Of a DNA stretch of 64,000 bases, positions 56,488 through 64,000 are shown piece by piece. Within the stretch, counting starts at the first letter, position 1. Every line of letters starts with the position of its first letter. Made by a program: the position numbers and the translations under genes. The stretch is from Kribbella catacumbae DSM 19601 (GTDB taxonomy: Bacteria; Actinomycetota; Actinomycetes; Propionibacteriales; Kribbellaceae), in the NCBI RefSeq assembly GCF_000372465.1, contig NZ_AQUZ01000045.1, positions 1 through 64,000 on the forward strand. Direction: 5' to 3'. The notes beneath the pieces are model-generated. The model saw only the letters and a list, made by a program, of their open reading frames with translations, ran no database searches and had not been told where the DNA came from.

Positions 56488-57585
56488 ATGACCACGTTTG
56501 CGTCCGATGCCGAAGCTCCGGCGAGCCTGCGCGGACGGTTGCGTGACCGGCTCTGGCGAGTCGCCGCCGCCGCGACGCATCCGCTCGACCCGGCCGACTA
56601 CCTCGACATGTTCCGGCCGCTGCGGCCTGGCGCCGACCTGCGGGCCCGCGTCGTCGAGGTCCGTCCCGAGACCGCTGACGCAGTGACCGTCGTACTGCGC
56701 CCCGGCGCGGCCTGGCGCGGGCACCAGCCGGGCCAGTACGTCCGCATCGGCCTCGAGGTCGACGGCGTTCGGTTGTGGCGTTCCTACTCGTTGACCTCTG
56801 CTCCCGGGAGCGAACTCCTCACCATCACGGCGAAGGCAGTTCCCGACGGCGTGGTCAGCGCCCACCTCGCGCAGGAGCTGCGACCGGGCCAGTTGGCGCA
56901 CCTCGACCAGGCGGTCGGGGACTTCGTGCTCCCGGCCTCGGCACCCAGGAAGGTCCTCTTCATCACCGGCGGCAGCGGCATCACCCCGGTGATGGGCATG
57001 CTGCGGTCCGGTCTCGACCGGCTCGGCGACGTGGTTCTCGTGCACTCCGAGGCCTCGGCCGATGACGTGATCTTCGGTGCCGAGCTGCGTGAGTTCGCTC
57101 GTGACGGCCGGCTCCGGCTGGTCGAGCAGCACACCGACACCCAGGGCCGGCTCGACGTCGCGGCGCTGGCGGACGTCGTACCGGATCTGGCCGAGCGGGA
57201 GACCTGGGCCTGTGGGCCGGCTGGTCTGCTTGACGCGCTTGAAGAGCAGTGGGCCGCGCTGGAGCTGGTCGGCGAGCTGCATACCGAGCGGTTCCGGACC
57301 GCTCTCGCCGAGCCTGGCGATGGCGGGACCGTCCGCTTCACCGGGACGGGAACCGTGCTCGAGCTTGACGGCAAGACCCCGATTCTCGACGCGGGCGAGC
57401 AGAACGGGGTGCTGATGCCCTCCGGTTGCCGGATGGGGATCTGCTTCTCGTGCGTGCTGCCCCTGCGCTCCGGGTCGGTGCGCGACCTGCGCTCCGGCGA
57501 CGTCACCACCGCCGCGCCTGGCGACGGCGTACTCATCCAGACCTGCATCTCGGCCGCGGCCGGTGCCTGCGACATCGACTGTTGA
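56488..57585 (+). CDS. ferredoxin reductase (FAD/NAD and 2Fe-2S domains) for the desaturase
   Basis: A 365-residue electron-transfer flavoprotein. The FAD-binding part has GHQPGQYVRIGLEVDG and LWRSYSLTSAPGS, the NAD(P) part FITGGSGITPVMGMLRS and ETWACGPAGLLDALE, and the C-terminal plant-type ferredoxin domain holds the cluster cysteines in PSGCRMGICFSCVLPLRSG and LIQTC. In mycobacteria the equivalent protein (Rv3230c) feeds electrons to the DesA3 stearoyl-CoA desaturase, and here the desaturase gene follows after 10 bases. AAGGA lies 9 bases before the ATG. It is divergent from the PucR gene. Confidence 0.93.
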   Translation: MTTFASDAEAPASLRGRLRDRLWRVAAAATHPLDPADYLDMFRPLRPGADLRARVVEVRPETADAVTVVLRPGAAWRGHQPGQYVRIGLEVDGVRLWRSYSLTSAPGSELLTITAKAVPDGVVSAHLAQELRPGQLAHLDQAVGDFVLPASAPRKVLFITGGSGITPVMGMLRSGLDRLGDVVLVHSEASADDVIFGAELREFARDGRLRLVEQHTDTQGRLDVAALADVVPDLAERETWACGPAGLLDALEEQWAALELVGELHTERFRTALAEPGDGGTVRFTGTGTVLELDGKTPILDAGEQNGVLMPSGCRMGICFSCVLPLRSGSVRDLRSGDVTTAAPGDGVLIQTCISAAAGACDIDC

Positions 57586-57595
57586 GGAAGAGAAT

Positions 57596-58738
57596 ATGAC
57601 TGTTCTGCAGAAGAAGGCCGACAACCCGATCGGTCACCTCACCGCCGGTGACATCGAGGAGATCGGCCGGCGCCTCGACGCGATCCGGGCCGACGTGGTC
57701 GCCTCCCGCGGCGCCTCGGACGCGGCGTACATCCGCAAGGTGATCAACGTGCAGCGCAAGCTGGAGCTGAGCAGCCGGGCAGTGCTGTTGCTGTCGCTGT
57801 TCCCGCCGGCCTGGCTGATCGGTACCGCGGGGCTGTCGGTGGCCAAGATCCTGGAGAACATGGAGATCGGCCACAACGTCATGCACGGCCAGTGGGACTG
57901 GATGCGTGACCCCAAGATCCACTCGACCAAGTGGGAGTGGGACCACGCCTCGCCGTCGGAGCAGTGGAAGCACTCGCACAACGAGTTGCACCACACCTAC
58001 ACGAACGTGATCGGCAAGGACAACGACCTCGGCTACGGCATCATGCGCGTCGACGAGGACCAGCGCTGGTACCCGCTCTACCTGGCCCAGCCACTGTGGA
58101 ACTTCGTCAACGCCTGCTTCTTCGAGTACGGCATCGCGGCGTACGACCTGGAACTCGGCAAGAACCTGGCGACCAAGAAGCGGCGCAAGGACCCGGAGTT
58201 CAAGGCCCGCGCCAAGCAAGTGCTGAAGAAGATCCGCGGCCAGATGACCAAGGACTACGTCGTGCACCCGCTGCTGTCCGGCCCGTCGTTCCTGCACACG
58301 GTCGCCGCCAACGCGACGGCCAACGTGATCCGCAACATCTGGGCGCACTCCGTCATCATGTGCGGTCACTTCCCCGAAGGTGTGCAGACCTTCGAGCGGC
58401 GCTCGATCGAGGGCGAGACGCGCGGCGAGTGGTACCTGCGCCAGATGCTCGGCTCGGCCAACATCAGCGGTGGGCGCGCGATGCACATCATGACCGGGAA
58501 CCTCTCGTACCAGATCGAGCACCACCTGTTCCCCGACCTGCCGAGCAACCGGTACCAGGAGATCGCCCCGAAGGTCCAGGACCTCTTCGAGGAGTTCGGC
58601 CTCACCTACACCACCGGGCCGCTGCCGAAACAGGTCGCCTCCGCATGGGCCAAGGTCTTCCGGCTGTCCCTCCCGAACGACTTCGCCGACAAACTCCGCG
58701 GCACCCTGGCCGGTGGACGGCGGCCGGCTCTCGGCTGA
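57596..58738 (+). CDS. acyl-CoA/fatty acid desaturase (DesA3-like)
   Basis: A 380-residue membrane-bound di-iron desaturase. The three His boxes are present: IGHNVMHGQWDWM, WKHSHNELHHTYTN and YQIEHHLFPDLPSNRY, with a further His in IWAHSVIMCGHFPEG. Membrane stretches include AVLLLSLFPPAWLIGTAG. It should introduce a delta-9 double bond into stearoyl-type chains, using the reductase encoded just before. GAGGAAGAG precedes the ATG at 57596. With the nearby carboxylase it fits fatty-acid synthesis and membrane fluidity control. GTGAAGG/CCTTCAC (58748-58754, 58780-58786) after the stop may be part of a terminator. Confidence 0.94.
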   Translation: MTVLQKKADNPIGHLTAGDIEEIGRRLDAIRADVVASRGASDAAYIRKVINVQRKLELSSRAVLLLSLFPPAWLIGTAGLSVAKILENMEIGHNVMHGQWDWMRDPKIHSTKWEWDHASPSEQWKHSHNELHHTYTNVIGKDNDLGYGIMRVDEDQRWYPLYLAQPLWNFVNACFFEYGIAAYDLELGKNLATKKRRKDPEFKARAKQVLKKIRGQMTKDYVVHPLLSGPSFLHTVAANATANVIRNIWAHSVIMCGHFPEGVQTFERRSIEGETRGEWYLRQMLGSANISGGRAMHIMTGNLSYQIEHHLFPDLPSNRYQEIAPKVQDLFEEFGLTYTTGPLPKQVASAWAKVFRLSLPNDFADKLRGTLAGGRRPALG

Positions 58739-58819
58739 GCCGTTCGTGTGAAGGATTGTTGTCACAGAGCGGCTGGAACCCTTCACCCACTGCGGATTTG
58801 GTTGCCTAGGTCCCGTATC

Positions 58820-58844
58820 CGCCGAGTTGTAACACTTCTCGGCG
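58820..58844 (+). promoter_or_regulatory. inverted repeat in the penicillin-binding protein promoter
   Basis: CGCCGAG (58820-58826) and CTCGGCG (58838-58844) are exact reverse complements with 11 bases between, about 35 bases before the start codon. TAGCCT (58867-58872) six bases before the ATG is a plausible leaderless -10. The repeat could be an operator lying over the -35 region. Confidence 0.4.
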
Positions 58845-58878
58845 TGAACGTGCCGCGCGTTTGGCATAGCCTGGTTGC

Positions 58879-60981
58879 ATGCGTTCAGCCAAGGTGGGCG
58901 TACGCAACAGGGTTCGCGCGTTGATCATGTTCATCGGCGTGAGCGTGCTGGCCGGTGCGCTCGCGGCCGGGCTGGCGATTCCGTTCGCGGGGTTCGCCGG
59001 CAGTGGTTCCGAAAGCCTGGCCAGCTCGGTGCAGAACCTGCCGAAGGAGCTGGAGACCCTGCCGCTGCCGATCCGGAGCCGCGTCCTCGCGGCGGACGGC
59101 AGCCTGATCACCACCCTGTACGAACAGAACCGCATCCCGGTCAAGCTGGAGCAGGTCAGCCCGATCATGCGCAAGGCGATCATCGCCATCGAGGACTCGC
59201 GGTTCTACCAGCACGGCGCCCTGGACGCCAAGGGCACCCTGCGCGCGCTGCTCCGCAACCAGAGTGAGGGCGAGGTCCAGCAGGGCGGGTCGAGCATCAC
59301 CCAGCAGTACGTGAAGCTGAGTCTGGTCGCGAAAGCCAGGACCGCCAGGGAGAGACAACGGGCGACAGCGGTCACCTATCAACGCAAGCTGAGCGAGCTG
59401 CGCTACGCGATCGCGATCGAGGACCAGTACTCCAAGGACGAGATCCTGGAGAGGTACCTGAACCTGGTCAACTTCGGCGACGGCGCGTACGGCGTACAGA
59501 CTGCTGCTCAGCACTATTTCCGGATCCCGGCCAAGGACCTGAACCTGCCGCAGGCCGCGCTGCTGGCCGGCCTGGTGAAGAACCCGACGGGCTACGACCC
59601 GACCAACAACCTGCAGCGCGCCAAGGAGCGACGCGACGTCGTACTGCGGCGCATGCTCGAACTGAAGGTGATCTCCGCCGCCCAGGCCGCCGCCGCGATC
59701 AAGTCCCCGATCGACCTCACCAAGGTGCGCAAGGTACCGAACGGCTGCGCGAGCTCTCGCTACCCCTTCTACTGCGAGTACGTCGTCTCGAAGCTGCTGG
59801 ACAACCCGGCTCTGGGCGGGACCGTCAAGGAGCGGGACCACTACCTGAAGACGGGCGGGCTGACGATCAGGACCACCCTGGACCCGAGGATCCAGGCCGC
59901 CGCGCAGGCGTCGATCAAGGCGCACACCCAGCGGACCGACACCGCCATCGCGGCCATCACGGTCGTCGAGCCCGGCACCGGTCTGGTGAAGGCGATGGTG
60001 CAGAGCCGGCCGTACGGGAACGGCCGCTACCAGACGGCCTACAACTACAACGTGGAGAAGTCCTACGCCGGTGGGTACGGCGGCTTCCAGAACGGCTCCA
60101 CGATGAAGGCGTTCGTGCTCGCGGCAGCGCTCCAGCGGGGTCTGCCGATGAGCACGCGGATCAACTCACCCGAGCAGATCAACCTCAGCGGGAAGAAGTT
60201 CCGGACCTGCAAAGGCTGGACCCGCGATCCGAACTACACACCGGGGAACTCCACCAGGGGCGGCAACCTGACCATGGTCGAGGCGGCGCGCTACTCGACC
60301 AACACCTACTTCCTGCAACTGTCCCAGCGAACCGGCCTCTGCACACCGGCCACCATCGCTGCCGACCTGGGCATGTACAACGCGCAGAATCTGGGTCCGC
60401 TCGATCAGGTGGTGTCGTTCACCCTGGGCGTCGGCTACGTCACGCCGCTGATGCTCTCGAACGCCTATGCGACCTTCGCGGCCCGCGGCAAGTACTGCCG
60501 GCCGCACCTCATAGTCTCCATGAGCGACCTGTCCCGCCGGTCGATCGAAACCCCGGGCATCGACTGCAAGCAGGCCATCCCGAAGGGCGTGGCCGACGGG
60601 GTCAACCGGGTGCTCAGCGCAGTGATGGAGCCGGGTGGCACTGGGGGAAGGCTGAACTTCGGCCGCTGGGATCTGGCCGGTAAGACAGGAACCATTCAGG
60701 ACAACCTGGCCGTCTGGTACGCCGGGTACGCGCCCAACCTTGCTGCGGCCGCGGTGGTGGCCGACGCGTCGCTGCCGTACACGAATCTGATGCACCGCCA
60801 CACCCTCGACGGGAAGGACATCTCGGATCCGACTGGTTCCGGTACCGCGGGTCCGCTGTGGCAGACGGCGATGATGGGTGCCCTGGAGGGCATGCCACTG
60901 CGCCGGTTCGTCGCCCCGAGCGCGCGGATGATCAACGGCAACCAGCCGGGCCGTCCGCCAGCCGAACCCGCGCGGCGGTAG
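58879..60981 (+). CDS. class A penicillin-binding protein (transglycosylase/transpeptidase)
   Basis: A 700-residue bifunctional cell-wall enzyme anchored by one N-terminal helix (ALIMFIGVSVLAGALAAGLA). The GT51 domain has the catalytic Glu in IEDSRFYQHG (E105) and QGGSSITQQYVK (135-146). The transpeptidase domain has the nucleophile S407 in GSTMK, the S473-T-N motif in YSTNTYF and KTGT at 602-605. The last 30 residues are Pro/Arg-rich. It polymerises and cross-links peptidoglycan outside the membrane. There is no ribosome site; TAGCCT six bases upstream of the ATG suggests a leaderless message. Confidence 0.95.
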   Translation: MRSAKVGVRNRVRALIMFIGVSVLAGALAAGLAIPFAGFAGSGSESLASSVQNLPKELETLPLPIRSRVLAADGSLITTLYEQNRIPVKLEQVSPIMRKAIIAIEDSRFYQHGALDAKGTLRALLRNQSEGEVQQGGSSITQQYVKLSLVAKARTARERQRATAVTYQRKLSELRYAIAIEDQYSKDEILERYLNLVNFGDGAYGVQTAAQHYFRIPAKDLNLPQAALLAGLVKNPTGYDPTNNLQRAKERRDVVLRRMLELKVISAAQAAAAIKSPIDLTKVRKVPNGCASSRYPFYCEYVVSKLLDNPALGGTVKERDHYLKTGGLTIRTTLDPRIQAAAQASIKAHTQRTDTAIAAITVVEPGTGLVKAMVQSRPYGNGRYQTAYNYNVEKSYAGGYGGFQNGSTMKAFVLAAALQRGLPMSTRINSPEQINLSGKKFRTCKGWTRDPNYTPGNSTRGGNLTMVEAARYSTNTYFLQLSQRTGLCTPATIAADLGMYNAQNLGPLDQVVSFTLGVGYVTPLMLSNAYATFAARGKYCRPHLIVSMSDLSRRSIETPGIDCKQAIPKGVADGVNRVLSAVMEPGGTGGRLNFGRWDLAGKTGTIQDNLAVWYAGYAPNLAAAAVVADASLPYTNLMHRHTLDGKDISDPTGSGTAGPLWQTAMMGALEGMPLRRFVAPSARMINGNQPGRPPAEPARR

Positions 60982-61028
60982 TGCAACATTCCGCGCCGCG
61001 GCGGCGTCCTAGGCGTGAGGTGATGTTC

Positions 61029-61430
61029 ATGCGAGGCGTAACCGCGCTGACTGCCGTGGCCGTGCTGTTGTTGTCCGGAGCCTGCGGCAATTCGCCCGCG
61101 CCGACGAGTCAGGAGCCCACGGTGACACCAGGGACCTCAGACACACCGCGACCCACTGGCAAACCAGCAACGCCCCCTACGCCGAGTTCCGATCCTGTCG
61201 AGCAGGCGAAGGCAGACCTGGCCAACCGCCTCGGGGTCGACCCGGCACAGGTGACACTGGTCAGCTCCACCGAGGTCACCTGGCCCGACGGAAGCCTCGG
61301 CTGCCCCAAACCCGGCATGCACTACACCCAGGCCCTCGTCCCTGGCGGCCGCATCGTCCTCGAGGCGAACGGCACCCGCTACAACTATCACTACGGCGAC
61401 CGCCAAGCGCCGTTCCTCTGCACGTCCTGA
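61029..61430 (+). CDS. small lipoprotein of unknown function
   Basis: A 133-residue lipoprotein. The signal ends in LLLSGAC, a lipobox with the Cys to be lipidated at about residue 19. A Thr/Pro/Ser-rich linker (SQEPTVTPGTSDTPRPTGKP) is followed by a compact domain with DLANRLGVDPAQVTLVSS, TWPDGSLGCPKPGMHYTQAL and IVLEANGTRYNYHYGD. This domain occurs widely in secreted proteins, sometimes with protease inhibitor-like annotation, but its role is unknown to me. The ATG at 61029 follows GAGG by 9 bases; the ATG at 61023 is too close to it. The gene follows the penicillin-binding protein by 47 bases. Confidence 0.8.
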   Translation: MRGVTALTAVAVLLLSGACGNSPAPTSQEPTVTPGTSDTPRPTGKPATPPTPSSDPVEQAKADLANRLGVDPAQVTLVSSTEVTWPDGSLGCPKPGMHYTQALVPGGRIVLEANGTRYNYHYGDRQAPFLCTS

Positions 61431-61503
61431 TCAGACCTTGCCGGGCACCGGCTACGGTGACTGTGGGTAGAAGTTGAGCCACGTCACCAACGGAGGGTGA
61501 TCG

Positions 61504-62256
61504 ATGCTGGGGTTGCCGGTGCCGATACGGGCCTGTCTGTTCGATCTCGACGGTGTGCTGACCGACACCGCCGCGGTCCATGCGGCAGCGTGGAAAGAGA
61601 TGTTCGACGACTTCCTGCGCACCAGCACGGGCGCCGCCTTCGTCCCGTTCGACGCCCACGACGAGTACGAGGCCTTCGTCGACGGGAAGCCCCGGGCCGA
61701 CGGAGTTCGCGACTTCCTCACCTCGCGAGGCATCACGCTGCCCGAGGGCCGGCCGGACGACGCGCCAGGCACCCAGACGATCAACGGGCTCGGCAACCAG
61801 AAGAACCTCGCCGTACTGCGCCGCATCCACGACGACGGCGTCAAGGTCTTCGAAGGTTCGCGGCGCTACCTCGAAGCAGCAGAGAAGGCGGGACTCCGGC
61901 GCGTCGTGGTGTCGTCGAGCGCCAACACGCGTGAGGTGCTCGAGGTGACCGGCCTGGCGCCGCTGGTCGAGCACCGCGTTGACGGAGTGACCATCCACGA
62001 GCAGGGCCTGCGCGGCAAGCCGGCGCCCGACACCTTCCTGGCCGCCGCGAAGTGGTGCGGCGTCGATCCTGCGGAGGCGGCCGTCTTCGAAGACGCCCTG
62101 GCCGGGGTGGAAGCCGGCAGGGCAGGCGTCTTCGGATTCGTCGTCGGCGTCGACCGGGTCGGCGAGGCCGCAGCGCTGAGCGCGCACGGCGCCGACACCG
62201 TGGTGACCGATCTGGCCGAACTACTCGATCGTCCCGACCCGGAGGCAGTTCGGTGA
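61504..62256 (+). CDS. beta-phosphoglucomutase family HAD hydrolase
   Basis: A 250-residue HAD protein. Motif I is CLFDLDGVLTDTAAVHAAAW, where both Asp of the phosphomutase are present; VVVSSSANTREVLE is motif II, GLRGKPAPDTFLAAAK motif III with the Lys, and AAVFEDALAGVEAGRAG motif IV. The cap has TINGLGNQKN. Beta-phosphoglucomutase turns beta-glucose 1-phosphate into glucose 6-phosphate. Its stop overlaps the GH65 gene (GTGA), and GH65 phosphorylases release beta-glucose 1-phosphate, so the pair makes a coherent alpha-glucoside route. GGAGGGTGATCG precedes the ATG. Confidence 0.92.
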   Translation: MLGLPVPIRACLFDLDGVLTDTAAVHAAAWKEMFDDFLRTSTGAAFVPFDAHDEYEAFVDGKPRADGVRDFLTSRGITLPEGRPDDAPGTQTINGLGNQKNLAVLRRIHDDGVKVFEGSRRYLEAAEKAGLRRVVVSSSANTREVLEVTGLAPLVEHRVDGVTIHEQGLRGKPAPDTFLAAAKWCGVDPAEAAVFEDALAGVEAGRAGVFGFVVGVDRVGEAAALSAHGADTVVTDLAELLDRPDPEAVR

Positions 62257-64000
62257 TTGACCGCGGACCGCACCCGATCGAGCCCTGGCAGCTGCGGGAG
62301 ACAGAGCTGCCGTTCGACAAGCTGGCGCAGGCGGAGTCACTGTTCGCGCTCTCCAACGGACACATCGGCCTGCGCGGCAACCTCGACGAGGGCGAGCCCT
62401 ACGCGATGCCGGGCACCTATCTGAACTCCTTCTACGAGCAGCGCCCGCTCCCGTACGCCGAAGCCGGCTACGGCTATCCGGAGTCGGGCCAGACACTGGT
62501 CGACGTCACCAACGGCAAGCTGATCCGCCTTCTCGTGGACGACTCGCCCTTCGACCTCCGGTACGGCGAACTGCACTCGCACGAGCGCTGTCTGGACTTC
62601 CGCACCGGGATCCTGCGCCGCGAGGTCGACTGGACCTCCCCGGCCGGCAAACGGGTCAAGGTGCGCTCCCGCCGGCTGGTCTCGCTGACGCAGCGCGCGG
62701 TGGCGGCGATCGAGTACGTCGTGGAGGTGGTCGACCAACCGGTCCGGCTCGTTGTCCAGTCGGAGCTTGTCGCGAACGAGACGCAGCCCAGGTTGTCCGC
62801 TGATCCGCGGGTGTCCGCAGTACTGGAGAACCCGCTGGAAGCGGTGTCGCAGGACTTCGACAACGAAGAAGTGATCCTGGTTCATCGCACTCGCGCCAGC
62901 GGGCTGCTGATGGCCGCCGGGATGGCTCACGCGATCGAGTCACCGGCCCGGACCGAGGTAGACGTCGACGTACGGGAGGACTGGGGCCGGACCACGGTCA
63001 TCTGTGTGCTGCAGCCGGGACAGACCCTGCGACTGGTGAAACTGCTCGCCTACGGCTGGTCGAGTCTGCGGTCGGAGACGGCGATCACCGACCAGGTGTC
63101 GGCGGCCCTGGCGGCTGCGCGGTTCAGCGGCTGGGATGGTCTGGTCGAGCAGCAACGCGAGTTCCTGGACGATTTCTGGGACGCGGCGGATGTCGAGGTC
63201 GAAGGCAATGCGGAGCTGCAGCAGGCGGTTCGCTTCGCCTTGTTCCACGTCCTGCAGTCCGGAGCCCGGGCCGAGCGGCGAGCCATTCCCTCCAAGGGGT
63301 TGACCGGGGCGGGGTACGACGGGCACACCTTCTGGGACACCGAAGGTTTCGTGCTGCCGACGTTGACCTTCACGATGCCCAACGCGGCGGCGGACGCACT
63401 GCGATGGCGGCACTCCACTCTCGAGCTGGCCAAGGAACGCGCGCAGGTGCTCGGACTGCGCGGCGCGGCCTTCCCCTGGCGCACGATCCGGGGGCAGGAG
63501 TGTTCGGGGTACTGGCCGGCCGGTACCGCCGCCTTCCACCTCAACGCCGACATCGCCGCGGCAGTCAGGCGCTACCACCGCGCCACCGGCGACGACGCCT
63601 TCATCCGGGAGTGCGGCCTGGAGCTGCTGGTCGAGACCGCCCGGTTGTGGATCTCGCTCGGGCATCACGACCGGAACGGGAAGTGGCACCTGCCCGGGAT
63701 GACCGGACCCGACGAGTACAGCGCCGTTGCCGACGACAACGTCTTCACCAACTTGATGGCCGCGAGCAACCTGCGGACCGCGGCCGACCTAGCCGCCCGT
63801 TTTCCTGACGATGCCCGCCGATTGGGCGTCGATCTGGAGGAAGAGGCTGCCTGGCGCGATGCCGCTACCGACGTGTACATCCCGTATGACGAGGAGCTCG
63901 GCGTGCACCCGCAGTCGGAGGGCTTCACCGGCTACGCGGTGTGGGACTTCGAGGCTTCCCGCGACAAGTACCCGTTGCTGCTGCACGCGCCGTACTTCGA
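62253..64000 (+). CDS. glycoside hydrolase family 65 phosphorylase/hydrolase (cut by window end)
   Basis: The first 582 residues of a GH65 protein. The N-terminal beta-sandwich has LFALSNGHIGLRGNLDEGEP and FDLRYGELHSHERCLDFRTG; the catalytic barrel begins near residue 310 with AIPSKGLTGAGYDGHTFWDT and SGYWPAGTAAFHLNADIAAA, and the general-acid Glu is E488 in TGPDEYSAVADDN. Family members split trehalose, maltose, kojibiose or nigerose by phosphorolysis; the phosphate-binding residues lie past the window, so the specificity is open. GTG at 62253 overlaps the beta-phosphoglucomutase stop, implying coupled translation. Confidence 0.92.
   Translation, partial: MIDRGPHPIEPWQLRETELPFDKLAQAESLFALSNGHIGLRGNLDEGEPYAMPGTYLNSFYEQRPLPYAEAGYGYPESGQTLVDVTNGKLIRLLVDDSPFDLRYGELHSHERCLDFRTGILRREVDWTSPAGKRVKVRSRRLVSLTQRAVAAIEYVVEVVDQPVRLVVQSELVANETQPRLSADPRVSAVLENPLEAVSQDFDNEEVILVHRTRASGLLMAAGMAHAIESPARTEVDVDVREDWGRTTVICVLQPGQTLRLVKLLAYGWSSLRSETAITDQVSAALAAARFSGWDGLVEQQREFLDDFWDAADVEVEGNAELQQAVRFALFHVLQSGARAERRAIPSKGLTGAGYDGHTFWDTEGFVLPTLTFTMPNAAADALRWRHSTLELAKERAQVLGLRGAAFPWRTIRGQECSGYWPAGTAAFHLNADIAAAVRRYHRATGDDAFIRECGLELLVETARLWISLGHHDRNGKWHLPGMTGPDEYSAVADDNVFTNLMAASNLRTAADLAARFPDDARRLGVDLEEEAAWRDAATDVYIPYDEELGVHPQSEGFTGYAVWDFEASRDKYPLLLHAPYF

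Overview
The window is high-GC DNA with GTG starts, GANNNT/TANNNT-type -10 boxes and actinobacterial gene sets (furA-katG, a DUF222/13E12 gene under a SOS box, a DUF5997/LysR-like pair, a geosmin synthase, many BTAD/LuxR/LAL regulators). It is best read as a chromosome segment of a soil actinomycete; Kribbella or a close relative is the likeliest source, but this is inferred from gene content only. No rRNA, tRNA, CRISPR array, insertion sequence or phage module was recognised.

Layout. 1-10.1 kb: end of an SOS-boxed DUF222 gene, a small hypothetical gene, a GNAT acetyltransferase, an HTH regulator, a YCII protein, an SGNH hydrolase, a secreted cupin, a large sacsin-like ATPase, a BTAD regulator and a methyltransferase. 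10.3-15.9 kb: a five-gene Dpp/Opp-class ABC importer behind a promoter carrying three CG-centred palindromes of LacI-operator type. 15.9-17.2 kb: a gene-free, repeat-rich stretch.

17.2-30.1 kb is the centrepiece: nine genes with overlapping or nearly touching ends. Two different family-2B encapsulin shell proteins (HK97 fold with a CNB-like domain) flank a full-length two-domain geosmin synthase; then come a polyprenyl diphosphate synthase, IspH and IspG (last two MEP-pathway steps), a DUF4239 membrane protein, a secreted proline-rich surface protein and a LAL/LuxR regulator. The geosmin synthase carries the same GG-P-(T/S)-GLGTSAAR motif twice, in its interdomain linker and at its C-terminus, a good candidate for the shell-targeting signal. 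The operon could supply precursors, make the terpenoid and package the synthase.

30.1-42.2 kb: Tat phospholipase C, an internally shortened GGCT-like gene, an SDR/DUF1772/MarR group, an M6 protease, succinate-semialdehyde dehydrogenase, a HAD hydrolase, a small antitoxin-like protein, a snapalysin, and a three-gene unit of a signal-less 15-cysteine double-psi-barrel protein, a Tat DUF5666 protein and a MauE-like redox membrane protein. 42.2-42.6 kb is a second repeat-rich gap sharing sequence with the 16-kb gap.

42.6-64 kb: a LexA paralogue, a FAD flavoprotein, VOC protein, DUF5997/LysR-like pair, furA-katG, a 1835-residue single-chain acyl-CoA carboxylase, PucR regulator, ferredoxin reductase/acyl-CoA desaturase pair, a class A penicillin-binding protein, a lipoprotein, and beta-phosphoglucomutase with a GH65 phosphorylase cut by the window end.
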